DNA of 54,333 nucleotides from Conidiobolus incongruus B7586 (lineage: Eukaryota > Entomophthoromycota > Entomophthoromycetes > Entomophthorales > Conidiobolaceae). The DNA is taken from NCBI GenBank assembly GCA_000697335.1, contig JNEM01012084.1:1-54333 (forward strand), written 5' to 3'. Below, piece by piece: positions 36,790-49,056 of the stretch. The notes under the pieces were generated by a model. That model saw only the letters and a program-made list of their open reading frames with translations. It was not told the origin of the DNA and did no database searches. Positions within the stretch are counted from its first letter, which is position 1. Every line of letters starts with the position of its first letter. Position numbers and translations under genes: made by a program.

Positions 36790-38919
36790 GAATTACATCA
36801 TTATCTGAGATGGACTAAAGAATTGTTAGATATGAATTTTGAACAAAATATCAAAGTACGTTAATACATTTGTATATTTATTGTATGTATTGTCAATATT
36901 ATAATTTAATAGATTGTTATCTACTTAATGTCATGATGATTGAAATTTCATTGATATCGGGTTTATTGATATATAATATATCTAATTAATTTCTGTTAGG
37001 AAATAGAAACTGATGCCAAATAAATAGCGCTTATGTATAAAAAATATGCTATATCTATCTACTGAAATAGTTTAGATAAAGGCGAATTTGAGTCTAAACC
37101 ATCTAATTCTAAATAATTATTAACTATCTAAAACTTAATTTACAAAACCTATTTATCTTGACTATTCCCATAAGAAATAAACTGAGCTCTTCGATTGGGA
37201 TACATTAATTTAATAGGCAAAGGCTTTGGACTAACCCAATCCAAACTTAACAACACTGATAAACTCATAATTTTTATCAAATAGTCAAATTGTTCAAAAC
37301 TTCATCAAAAGTTTAAGATTTTACTAAGTATAAATATGAATCTACTCTAAATTCAATATAAATCAAAACTGTTTATTATGAATTGAATTTGATTTTGATT
37401 TTGGAATGTGATCAAATATTGAATTAATGAAAATCCTTGAAATATACGAATTTTGAGCTGATGATTTGAATAGTATTGATTAATTTGGTATCTGATAATC
37501 GAATATCATTCAATATGGTTGTTAATTTTATATTGTTTAAATAAAGTAGGGATAATAAGACTATATTTAGTATATTTAATTAATGATCATAGATATAGAT
37601 GAAAATATTTACAATCAAGATATTCAACAAATAATTTATTGGGTCATTAATTTTTTATTTGTGACTAATTATTATTGGTAATTTAATATATATATATATA
37701 TAATGTTCCATTCAATCAAATAATAACTTTTTAACCTCTGAAAGTATTTTGGTAATATATCAATTGACATCTCTATAATTGAATAACTTCTATAAAATGA
37801 AAGTATATATATAATAGGATAATTAATTAAACAATAATTCAAAAATTTCTAATTAAAAAATTTTGTAAAATTCGCTAATGTTATATGATTATCGGGGTTT
37901 TATACAATAATAAACATTATATTAGAAAAATTAGTATTGAATTACGTTTTAGGGAAATATATGCATTATCCAATCCATTTTTTCAAACTCAATTTTCTTT
38001 ATCAATATCTCAAAAATTTATTGAGAATTTATTCAATGTTTTAACAATCTTTTCTTTTAAACTTAAATATTATTAACAATGTTATAAATATCACCGAATG
38101 TTAACAAGATTATGTTTATGTTATTTTAATGTTTTACAATTTGTATTCTGAATTGTTTGTGAATATTATATGTGACTTAATTAATTTTAAATATACTTAA
38201 AAAATCAAAATTATTATTTTATAATAATTTTGACATTATACCGCTTATTCAATAATTATATATATTCAATTAGAGATTAAAATTTAATTTAATTTAATTT
38301 TACATTATTAGTAAAGCATAATATATCATTTAATCCATTATACAACTATCAAAATATTGTTTATCTCATGAAATACTTCTAATTAATATTAATAATACAC
38401 AGATCTTAAACAATTTAGCTCATCAATATTTTCAAAATTTTGAATCAAATTTAACAATTTTACCAATTTTTCTCAATCTCTTACCCAAAAAGTCAATTTT
38501 GAGCAAATTGACTGAGGTATCGATTATAACAGAAGTTAGAAGATATTTAACCGGTTATTTACAGTTACATAAAATTGTCATAAGACTTGAAATGGCAATT
38601 TCTAAGAATATATTTTGGGATGTGTAACTAGTAATTGGCAATGTATTAATGATATCAGTCTTCATAGTGTGATTAGATCATCTCGAGAATCTTAATTATA
38701 TAAATTGTATTTAATATACATAACAATGAGTATGAATTTATAAATTGAATATTTATTAGAATTTTAAATTATTGAATCAAATGACTTGTAAAATATCTTG
38801 AATTTAAATTGGAAATCAAATTACTAACCTTCAAGATATTTTTTTTATTGAATAATTCTCTCATACTAATTTAATTAATATATAAATTTCAAAATTTGGA
38901 TTATTTTTATCGTTTGGAT

Positions 38920-39350
38920 AGTTCACGTGATTCTTGAGGCTGCATTCTTTTTTCATCTCATGTTAATCTTGGATGCATGTTATAGTATTGGACGAGATTT
39001 TGTTAGAGGAATTGGGAACTAAAATTTGCACGTTTTAGCATGGAGAACTATGGCAAAGTGATATAAATCTGTATAATACTCAGATTGATACATACGCTGA
39101 CCGCCTATGAAAATTCAACTATTTGATGCATGACTAAAAGAACTTACATAAGCAAATACACTTTACATGCAATATACTCACCAAATAATTATTCCTATTA
39201 AACTCGTTCGATTAAGGATGTAGATATTGATAAACATTGAGATCAGGAATTCGTGCAACTATAAACTTTTTTGAGTCACGCGCTAGATGGAGTGGATCTA
39301 GATTTCCCCATTTCACTCGGGGCGACGCCCTCCTTAACACAGTGGCCAAA
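38920..39350. other. GC-richer island of unknown nature
   Basis: Within extreme A+T-rich surroundings this stretch has near-normal composition, peaking at 39275-39345. There CTAGAT and ATCTAG form a short inverted repeat around GGAGTGG, and GGGC-GAC-GCCC makes a tight GC hairpin. No frame stays open in any phase, and no tRNA, snRNA or 5S motif fits. It could be the remnant of a mobile element that inserted with a different composition, or an unrecognised structured RNA. No terminal repeats or target-site duplication were found. Confidence 0.35.
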
Positions 39351-40384
39351 TTGTAAGTTTTTTGAATTTACAATATATTAGCTGTTGTACTAGCTGATGG
39401 TGATGTATACTCACTATGTTATAATTTGTCATTTTTGGTAATATTAATTGGGTTTATAACTCATAAAATGTATTACAACAACAAAATCTTTTCAATATCT
39501 CAATTAGAATTCCGTAGTTTAATATTAATCAACTTTTGATGTAATTAAACTAGAAATTTATATTGAGGGTTTGAATTCTTATTATCTCAAAATTATCAAT
39601 CCCAATAATAACGTGATTAAAAGTTCCAATAATTGAATAAAATGAGTGTAAAACATATTATAATAATATTTAAGTTATAATAACTAAAGATAAATAATTG
39701 GTTATTATCAATCTGTAAATCTAAATTCAAATACTATTAACACATTATCTAGATCTATATAGTTATATCCACTTTTGTAATATCACAATGTTTATATACC
39801 AAACACAATCCAAAATTTAAGCATATAATTCAATACTAAAATAAAAATTGAACCGGAACCCAGACATTAACAAGTCTCCCAATGTCGGATTTACTAATTC
39901 ACTTTTATCAAATATTGAGGTTAAATTTGTTACCTGATAAAATTTAATATTCATATAGTTCTGAATAGTCAAACCGATCAAATTTTAATTAATCTAAAAT
40001 ATTGATCGAAGTTAAATATTTAATAATCTCAGATAAATAAAAGTAATTCTTGTATATTAAATAAGATATTTAAAAAGGGAATTAATAGAGTTTTACAGGG
40101 ATTATATATATTTATATTAGATTAAAAGTTATTAAGAATATATTTTAGACACATAATAGTGAGTCAATTTGTATCATAAGAATTTTCTCATGTTCTTTCA
40201 AAAATTTTCAAAAGATTATCAGATTTTTATCTTTATGGTAGTTTTTAAATATTTTGGGATATTATTTTAACCAATAATTTAGAGATTCTATAGTGTGGTT
40301 AATAGAAAATGATATGATATTGAAATTCAGTCAAATTATGATAGGTAGAGATAATTTTTTCCTAAATGAAATAATTCGCATTAC

Positions 40385-40406
40385 ACACATATATATATAT
40401 ATATAT
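40385..40406. repeat. AC/AT dinucleotide microsatellite
   Basis: A short ACAC start runs into nine AT units, about 430 bp upstream of the NhaC start codon. Confidence 0.85.
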
Positions 40407-40835
40407 CTTTGGTCTATTGTGTACAAACTAACATATCCGAAATAAACCATTGGAGAGTATTAATAACAAGAGATATCCACTAAATTGAGAAAAATGAATT
40501 GGGACCAAATTAGAAAATTTACAATAATTTTAGTCTTGATTCGTTAATCTTGAAATTTCATGATACACAAAGATTGGGTATTTAGGTTTATATATAAATC
40601 AAGGTAAGATGGAATGAGTTCATACTATTGATATTATTAAATCACTAAAGATTCGTCTTACTTCATCATTTTTATACCTATTATTGATTTATTTTATTCA
40701 GAGGTGTTGTAATTACCTCTAATCACTATTTAAGAGGTATACTAAGTCATTAAAACTAGTCCATTACAGTATAGTATTTGATAAGCATTACCTTCCCCAT
40801 ACTAATCAATAATACCCATTACTTCTATTCAAGTT

Positions 40836-42997
40836 ATGGGATTGAATTTTATCAAATTATTCTTTTTAAGTTTTGTATTATATTTTTACGCTAGTCAACA
40901 TGTTGAGAAGAGCGATTTACCAGAGATATTAAGTTTTGATGTACCTAAAGTTGTGTTGTATAACTTTGATTGGGATTGCAAAGTATCTATCGCCTATTCT
41001 GGTAATTAATCTTGAAATTTGATTAAGTTTAATTAATTATTCATTCATTAATTTTAGATGTTAAAATTGCCAATTCCACATTTTATTATCAAATTTTAGA
41101 GGGTTGGGATCAAGATAATCTCAAATTGTTGCAAGAAGGAGAACTTGCTAGAAATGAAAATAACTCTTTGACTAACTCGTTAACCCTCGTCCAGGGCCAG
41201 CTCGCCTCCATTTATCAATTCAGTCTTGAAGGTTTAGAGAATCGTGTTACCCGTCAAGTTTACTTCCGTATCAAGTCCGCCTTGAATTCCCCCGAAGTCT
41301 TGACGGAGGCGAAGGAGCAAATTCATGGTCTTCCTGGATGGACTACCCTCATTCCCATTATTATTTTGCTATTGGTCAGTTTTTTCTCTGGCCAAGCTTT
41401 GGTCGCTCTCATCGTAGGTATCTTCTTGGGAAGTATGTTTGTCAATGGTTTCAATCCTCTTACAGGGTTCATGAGAATGATCGATTACTATATCATTCAT
41501 GCTCTTGCTGACTCAGATCACGCCAAAGTTATTATGTTCACATTCTATCTTTCAGGGATGGTCACTTTGTTACAGAAATCGGGTGGTGCTGGGGCACTCG
41601 CTCAACTCTTGGGGAAATTAGCCACCAACAGAATTCGCGCTCAATGGTCAGTTTATTTAGCCGGTTGGTTGATTTTCTTAGATGATTTGGCCAGTTGTTT
41701 GATTGTTGGAGGTAATTTGTATACTGTCACTGATCAATATATGATCAGTAGAGAGAAAGTTGCTTGGTTGGTTCACTTGACCTCTGCCCCTCTCACTAGT
41801 TTGGCTCCCATTTCTAGTTGGATTGGTTTCCAGCTTGGTCTTTTGGGACCTCAATTGAAAGACGCTCAAGTAGATCAACAGCCCTTCATCTTCTTTTTAA
41901 ATACTTTGCCCTCCCGTTACTTTCCAGTCTTGGCTCTTGTTTTAGCTTTTGTTCTTCTCGTTTTCAACCGTGATTTTGGCTCTATTTTGCGCGCTGAGCG
42001 TCGTGCCATGAACTTGAAACAAGTTATGCCCATTGAAGAGGTTGGAGGAGGTGGTCCTGAAGAAATCGACTTCTTGGAACCTGATGAAGATGCTCCCAAG
42101 CGCTGGTATAACGCCGGTATCCCCATTATTGTTACTGTTGCTATTACGATCCTCAGCTTATTCCTTCAAGGATACTACACTCTGCTGGAAAAGGCCGAGA
42201 CCGACTCCACTATCGAATTTACCGCTGCGAACATTGCTGGTAATGGTGATTCTTATAACGCTCTCTTATACGGATCTTTTGTAGGATGTCTCGTGGCTAT
42301 GGCTATGTATCGCATCCAAGGCATCATGAACTTTAATTTCATCATGGACGTGTTCATGTATGGTCTCAAGGATATGGTATCCACTATGTTAATTCTCGTT
42401 TGCGCTTGGGGTATTGGTCTCGTATTCGTCGACCTCAAAGTTCCTATTTTCCTTTCCAGTGTTCTTAAGAAATCTGTTCCTGCTGGTTTGGTTCCATTTT
42501 TAACTTACATTCTCTCCTGCATCATTTCATTTGTCACCGGTACTAGTTGGGGTACTATGACCATTCTTCTTCCTCTCGTTATGCCCCTTGCTAAGTCTCT
42601 TGATCCTGAAATGAACACTGACATCCTCACATCGAGTGCAGCTGCCGTATTCTCAGGAGCTCTCTTTGGTGATTTGTGCAGTCCTCTCTCAGCCACTACT
42701 ATTCTTACATCGCTTTCCCTTAAAATCTCAGTTAAGACCCACGTTAGTTCACAATTACCTTACGCCATCGTTGTTATCTTTATCGGTGCTATCGCTGGAC
42801 ATCTTCCCGTTGGTTTTGGATTATACAAATCCTGGGTGGGATTACTTGTTGGTATCGGTATCATTGTTGCCTTCGTTTTCTTATTCACAGTTCCTACAGA
42901 AAGTACTCAAATGGGACGTATTGACTGGTTATTAATGAAATTTGGCTTTAATATCACCAAGGATTTGGATAAAGAAGTTGAAGATAAAGCTATCTAA
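40836..42997 (+). CDS. NhaC-family Na+/H+ antiporter with N-terminal ectodomain
   Basis: Two exons, 40836-41001 and 41058-42997, give 701 aa. A signal peptide (MGLNFIKLFFLSFVLYFYAS) leads into about 125 luminal or extracellular residues that start DLPEILSFDVPKVVLYNFDW. From about residue 148 the protein is a polytopic transporter with some 11-12 membrane segments. Landmarks are GQALVALIVGIFLGSMF, GGAGALAQLLGKLATNRIRA, LIFLDDLASCLIVGGNLYTV, TSAPLTSLAPISSWIGFQLG, TGTSWGTMTILLPLVMPLAK and FSGALFGDLCSPLSATTI. The acidic pair in LDDLAS and the TSWGTM and FGDLCSPLS motifs are typical of the NhaC family, which exchanges sodium for protons (some members exchange malate/lactate). The family is common in bacteria and scattered in eukaryotes such as chytrids, oomycetes and slime moulds. 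The signal peptide plus ectodomain is the eukaryotic layout. The intron and host-like composition argue against recent transfer. Confidence 0.87.
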
Positions 42998-44978
42998 TCG
43001 ACAAATAACAATAGTAGATTCAATCAAAGTATTAACCTGTTATTTATAACATATGAAATAATTTTATTTAATAAAAACAACTAATCTAAATCATTATTAA
43101 AATTTTAATTTTCTATATTTTCTTTATATTTTAAAATATTATTAACCCAATCAATTAAGTAATAATTTTCAATATTATTCAAATATTGATACATTCAAAA
43201 TAATAACAATATTATTCGTTCCTTCTCTAAATAAGAATACTCATATTAATGTATCATCATTTCATAAATATCTAAAATAGCAATCCATACTGCTATTAAG
43301 CTGAAATTATCTTTTTAGTTTCATATAATTTACCAATAATAAAATACTACAAAAAATAATCAGATAACTACAAAAATCTAGATCAAAAATATCAAATAAT
43401 TTGATTTGAAATCCCATTTTTGGATTATCTGATAAACTAAAATTTTGAAATTCAAAAATTATCTGATAAAGACAATCATTATGAAGTGAGTAAATTGGGT
43501 CTGTAGTAAGTTAATAGAGAATTTAAGTGATTGTGGTAATACTTTGTGGTTGACAGTTTTTGAAAATTTCCAACTTTAACTGTTTGGTTATTTATCCAAG
43601 TGATGAGAATATTAAGTGGAAAAAATGAGTGTATATTTTGGTTTTCGTAATTGATTAATGCGTTAATTATAGTAATATAATAATTATTTTCATTATGATT
43701 TTATATAGAAAATATTATTTTTATATAATAAAATCTATAATTATAAATTACATAAATTAACAAGTCAATATAAATTTTTGAGATATACTTTAATAGTATA
43801 GGTTGTTAATAGATTGAAGTATGATCAGGTCGAATATAAAATTACATTATTTGTCATCAGATTCTAATATTCAATTTGAAAAAATGATTCATCATAAATA
43901 TATGCATATGTATTATTATTTTCACTTATATTAATTAAATTTGGATAAACCTTTATTAAAAATACTTGTAACTCTTCAAAATTTTTATAATAAATCATTG
44001 TTGAAATATGAAAATGATAATTTTAGTGACAAATAACTTTGGAATGTTCAATTTTTGGATTGTGAATATTCAATATTACATCAAATCTTCAATAATATTA
44101 AAAATATATTTTAAATATGATAAACACGTATATTGGATTACTCTTGATTTGGATTTAAATATAGAAATATTATTACAGTTTGATAAGTTAATTTCTTCAA
44201 TAATTTTAACTACTTGAAATTATATAATCCCAATTTCCAATCCTAATAAATATATAAATTTATTTTAGAAATATTGTACTAAACAAATGAATTTAAAGTT
44301 ATGAATTTTTATTTTAACAAAATTTTATTCATTTATTCAAAGATTTTAAGATACCATGGAAAATAAATATCATAAATTTGACTCAATACTATAAAACCTA
44401 CTCAAAAATATAAACTTTGATTTCTATTTTTTTTGTCGAATTTTGTTATTACATCAAAAAATATATAATTTTTAACTTTGTCATGTTTGAGGATTTAAGG
44501 CCAAAAATTAAAATAATTAAAAGTAAATATTAAATGATAAAACATTTTAATGCATTAGGTAATCTAACGCTGATTCTAATAATTGACTATTCAACATGTA
44601 GGAAAGTTTTTAGATAAGTAAAGATTTGATATAAAATGTATTGATTCAAGAAAAAGGTGTGTAATAGTCAAATAAGTCATGCCATCACACTTATATATTC
44701 AAGTTATCGAAAATAGAATGCAATTTAGCAGGTAACATTACGGGGAATTTTGAATAAAAAGCTGAATTTTTCGGTAAATGGTATAATGAAATTAAAATCA
44801 ATGTTTAATATGATGATAAATTTAATATCAAATTTTGAAATCAATTTCCATAATAATAAAATGAACATTTATTTAAGGTATAATAATAATTTAATATAAA
44901 ACGATTAGGATAGATATAGCAATATAGGAATCAATTACAGAGAGCGAATATCCTAGTTATTGATAGTGTTACAGATAA
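42998..44978. other. Intergenic, no gene seen
   Basis: 2 kb between the convergent 3' ends of the NhaC and RAD3 genes. A 69-codon frame at 44008-44217 has no feature to support it. A short direct repeat (ATCTGATAAA, near 43428 and 43462) is the only structure noted. Confidence 0.55.
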
Positions 44979-47850
44979 TTAATGAGCTTCGGTAGACTGA
45001 GGCTGATTAGCTTCAGCCATTTCAAGTTTAGCTTTAGCCTGAAGCGATTTGATATAACTCTCGGACCAAAGCGAAATATCCTGATGATCCTCCTCCAATG
45101 GTTGGGCCATCGTTCTCAAAAATTTTTTGGAGACAGCAACCGCCATATCTGTGGATAAATTGAGGTTGGCGTCCGTCATATACTGCTGAATCCATTTGGG
45201 TAGTTTGGATTTTTTATCGGATCTGGAGTATCTCTAATGATAAGTGTTAATTACAGAGTATATTCAATAGTTATATTATGTTACCTTATCAACAAATACC
45301 ATTAATCCATAATCAGTTTTACCTCTGAGTACACGTCCAACACATTGGGCAGCGTGTCTCATTGCATCAAATGTCAAGTAATCATTTTCACGAATACCGT
45401 GATTATCTCTTAAGAATTCCAATCGAGCCTGGTATTAAAACAAATTAGCAACAAGCTATTATTGATCATATGATATAATTACCCTTAAGATACGTGACTG
45501 AGTGTATTGATAAGGAATACCAAACATCAATACAGCTCTACCATAGTTGTTATCAAAATCAACTCCTTCCGATACTTTACCACGAGCTACAGATAATAAA
45601 ATAGCTCCTCTACCATTGTCACAAGCCTAATGTTGATAATATTTAGTAAGTTTATTATGGTACATTATTGTGTATATTACCAATCTATAATTCTCCAAAG
45701 CCAAACTGGTTTCAGCAGCATCTGGCGTTTCGACAAAGATAAGCTTGTACTTCCAAGCTTGATTCAAGATACCCATATCACTCCACATTGCGACAATGGA
45801 CTCCATATAAAGATACGAAGGAAAGAAGGCGACGATACCATCAGGAACGGATTTGGCATACTCAATTAAAATATTGCCGAAATTTCTGACGACTGAGAGT
45901 TGATTACGAATTTCGAATTTGGAACTGACGGCAACTTGATCACTTCCACGCGTAATAACCTAAGCAGGATATAAATACACGGTAACGAAAGATGAATTAT
46001 GTATAAATTACCATGGGTAAGAAACAGTTTCTAGTAAGTGTCATAGTGTAAGATTGTTCAAGAACAGTAGTGAAATCAAGCATTCTAGGATACATTTCGG
46101 GTGGAGAAAGTGTACCAGAGGTAATAACTACAGTTGAGAATCGGTCAAATACAGGTCTGATAGCCATGGAAGGATCCAAACAGCTAAAATCAAATTAGTT
46201 GAATTGCTAAAAGAATGAATATGGAATAATTTCTTACACCAAATGGAAAATAGGATTTGGGACGGTAGCAGTATCGCTTTCAAAAGGTTCCAAAATCAAA
46301 ATGAAACCTCTGTCATAAGTAGAAACAAGTGTAGCAAATTCTGCTACAGTCTGTAAATGCGAATACTGGTCCAAATCGTTAATTTCAAGAGTCTTGACCA
46401 AGGATGATAATCTCTCTGCACACATTCTCAAAGGTCTTCCATCGATAAATGTAATTTCTTTTAAATGGCGAATGAAAGAGCTGGGTGTTTCTGCAACCAC
46501 ATGCATTACTCTCATACGTGTCTATTGCCAGAATGATGAATAGTTGAAGAAATTTCAGACCATATGCAACAATTACCTTAATATATTCAATAAATCGTTT
46601 CAAAAATGCGACGAAATGAGTAGCTTTACGAATGTTACCAGGAACTGCTTCGCTCAAGACATCTTCTGGAAGGACAGGATTAGCCATGATGACTTCATCT
46701 CTAACCATTTGTTCATTTTCGCGTAATCCTAAATAAATAAATATAAATTCTCTTCAGAATACAAAATATAAATTACCTGCGACAAGTCGATTATATTCTT
46801 CTTGTAGTTTGTCAGCGTTAGTTTCTTGAATTCTAAATTCGATTTAATTTAAATTCCATTAATAAAATAAACTATAAATACTGTTGAACTCTCTCAGATA
46901 GTTTCTCGACACTCTTATAACTATTATCCAATATTTGTGTATTTAAATCGATGCTTAGAGATTCTAAACATACGTTATCTAATAATTTTCAATAAATATA
47001 AAGTACAGAAATTATCATTCATCAGTTGATTTACCAATATTGTGAGCTTCATCAAACACCACAATAGCATCTTTTGAGATATCCCTGGAGATTAAATTGG
47101 CAACCTTGGGATCTAATAGGTAGTGATAACTGTAAATGATAACATCTGTAAATTTCAACTACAAGCCACAATTAAATCCCAATATTAAATAGAAATAATT
47201 GTATATTACCATCCTTCTAGTTAAAAAATAGGGACAAATACCATGAGCTGCACTCCAAATTTTCAAATCCTCTAAGGTATAAACACCTGCTGGAATTTTC
47301 CAATTTTCGTCATTCTTTTCCAATTTCTATTAAAAAATAATTAGCTAATTTAATAATATGACGAGTTTAAAATTACTTCAAAAAAATCACAAACTGGAAT
47401 ATTTTCACCATTTTGATGTTTTTCACGAACCCAGGGCGCCGTCAAATTCCTGCATTGAGCATCCACTATCTTACCCCACTTCTTAGTATTGACGCTGGGA
47501 TTTAGACATAAATTTTTTCTAGAAGTCATACCAATCGCCATAAAGTCTTTGTCTTCGCATCCCTGCTTCTTTCGATAATCCATAAGTCGCTTCAACTCCG
47601 TCAAGGCTTTTTCAATTTCTGGAATTGTACGGGAACAGTACACGAGCTTCCTGCGACCAGGATAATGCTGCTGATAAGCAATAATTAAAGCGAGTAAAGA
47701 AATTGTTTTCCCGGTACCAGAGGGCATTTCCAAAATGCAGTGACCCTTAGCGTCGATAGTTTTCTTTAAATCGCACATGTAAGCGTACTGTTCGGGGTAA
47801 ACGTAGTCATAAGGAAAGTGAACTGTTAGATCATCTAATTGAAATTTCAT
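44979..47850 (-). CDS. RAD3: TFIIH DNA helicase XPD/Rad3
   Basis: Twelve exons, 765 aa, close to the usual 760-780: 47377-47850, 47210-47326, 47035-47158, 46882-46978, 46777-46832, 46577-46728, 46238-46521, 46012-46183, 45681-45959, 45483-45626, 45285-45428 and 44979-45233. The 11 introns are 48-56 nt. Walker A is SGTGKT with Lys48, the same number as in human XPD. The four 4Fe-4S cysteines are Cys115, Cys133, Cys154 and Cys189, all present. The DEAH box is at 233-236. Helicase domain 2 has [39 protein letters not shown], and [19 protein letters not shown] with the motif VI arginines. It is a 5'-3' helicase subunit of TFIIH, needed to open damaged DNA in nucleotide excision repair and structurally for transcription initiation. 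All catalytic motifs are intact and no exon is missing. Confidence 0.97.
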
Positions 47851-48240
47851 AACCTTTTTATTTATGTAATTTAATATTGAAAATTCTAATTATGAATTAA
47901 ATTCAACGACTTGTAGTTTTATTTATAATCGCAATACCAAGTTCGGTTATTTATGGGATTTGTAATTTATCTTTTTAAGATAAGAATTAGGTCAAAGTAT
48001 TCCTTAAACATTCAACAAGAATAATATTTTATAATACTTTTCATTGGTTTTTATTAGTAAAGCATATCAATAAATAAATAATAAATTTTTAATCTATATG
48101 ATTGAGTCTTCCATCATTAGATCAGAATAAAATTATTGAATAGTTGGATGATTAATAATTTTTATTAATTATATATTAATTTTAAACTTTATGCACTATT
48201 AACAAATGGGGGTTTGATTCAAAATTAATGAAATCGAAAT
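47851..48240. other. Intergenic, RAD3 promoter region
   Basis: 390 bp between the RAD3 start codon and the stop codon of the SAM-domain gene on the same strand. A+T-rich. It should hold the RAD3 promoter and the 3' end of its neighbour. Confidence 0.5.
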
Positions 48241-49056
48241 TTAAGACTTATGGATATGTCGGATAAGTTTATATACAATGACACTTCCGATACCGATGTA
48301 AAGCACCCAATATGAACTGCACTTTGGCTGGTTTAGCTCTAGAGGTTTGCTAGTTGGAGTAGCTCTGTTACTGCTACTGGATTGAACTGGATCTTGCACT
48401 CTCAAACTTGAATCATCCAAACTCAAATCCGGTAACGAAACATTATCTAAATCATCAGCTTCTGAGCACAAATCGAACACAGACGATGACCCATCGTCAT
48501 TCTCGAACTCTATAAAATCGTCTCTATGATTCAACTCCAACATCATACTATCATTCATCAGAGGATAATACTTCTGCAAAAAACTCAATTTCCGCTTCAA
48601 ATTATAATTAATCTCATTAAAATTAATCTTAACTTCGGGCGTTTTACACAACTGGTCCAAAGGCAACTTATCAGGAAAATGTTTGAAAATGAGTTGAAGT
48701 GCGTCCATTAGTGCCGAAGTCCACAAATTATTAAATCCCAGCATAGCTAGTCCCTCATCGTTCAAACTAAGTAATTTATCACCTGTCAAGTTGGCCTGAA
48801 TACAAAATGAAGTGATATCACTCTCCATAAATTTTGGGAGTCGCCAAATGCTAACCAAAAATTTACTCACCTGATTTGGCGACCATGTGACAATTGTATT
48901 TCTCGTCTGAGATAATACTTTGTCTAGAAGGGGTATGTCCACGACGATACTGTGGCTAGTTTCGGATTTTAAGCTGGAATATAGGGTTGGAGAAAAGTTG
49001 GGAGTAAGTTGTAAATTTTCAAATGAAGGACTCTCATGTAATTGATTAGCAATCAT
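48241..49056 (-). CDS. Tail-anchored SAM-domain protein
   Basis: Single exon, 271 aa. Residues 57-125 read as a sterile alpha motif: TWSPNQVSKFLVSIWRLPKF, ESDITSFCIQANLTGDKLLS, LNDEGLAMLGFNNLWTSALM. The W-s-x-x-x-V start, the GDKLLSLNDEGL core and the LGF turn are the SAM signature. A central acidic Ser/Asp-rich stretch (182-225) is probably disordered. Residues 249-265 (YWVLYIGIGSVIVYKLI) form a single membrane helix followed only by RHIHKS, so it should be a tail-anchored protein with the SAM domain in the cytosol. There is no N-terminal signal. SAM domains mostly self-associate or bind other SAM domains. I do not know a fungal family with this exact layout. Its partner and membrane (ER, mitochondrial outer membrane or peroxisome) cannot be told, though the short basic tail permits mitochondria or ER. 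Confidence 0.75.
   Translation of the reverse strand: MIANQLHESPSFENLQLTPNFSPTLYSSLKSETSHSIVVDIPLLDKVLSQTRNTIVTWSPNQVSKFLVSIWRLPKFMESDITSFCIQANLTGDKLLSLNDEGLAMLGFNNLWTSALMDALQLIFKHFPDKLPLDQLCKTPEVKINFNEINYNLKRKLSFLQKYYPLMNDSMMLELNHRDDFIEFENDDGSSSVFDLCSEADDLDNVSLPDLSLDDSSLRVQDPVQSSSSNRATPTSKPLELNQPKCSSYWVLYIGIGSVIVYKLIRHIHKS

Larger units (their letters stand above)
35622..40835. other. A+T-rich gene desert with a GC-richer island
   Basis: 5.2 kb without a gene I can support. It contains three TA microsatellites, a short hairpin near 38498-38520 (AGTCAATTT and AAATTGACT with a five-base loop), and the GC-richer island at 38920-39350. The final few hundred bases should be the NhaC promoter. 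Confidence 0.55.

Noticed and set aside
37885-38076. 63-codon plus-strand frame in the desert
   Set aside because: No recognisable features or splice-linked partner exon. Length is compatible with chance.
39320-39345. Possible LTR end (minus-strand TGTTAAGGAGGGC) at the edge of the GC island
   Set aside because: No matching second terminus, no target-site duplication and no internal element were found, so it is left as an unclassified island.
44008-44217. 69-codon plus-strand frame between NhaC and RAD3
   Set aside because: Composition follows the surrounding A+T-rich DNA and no motif is visible.
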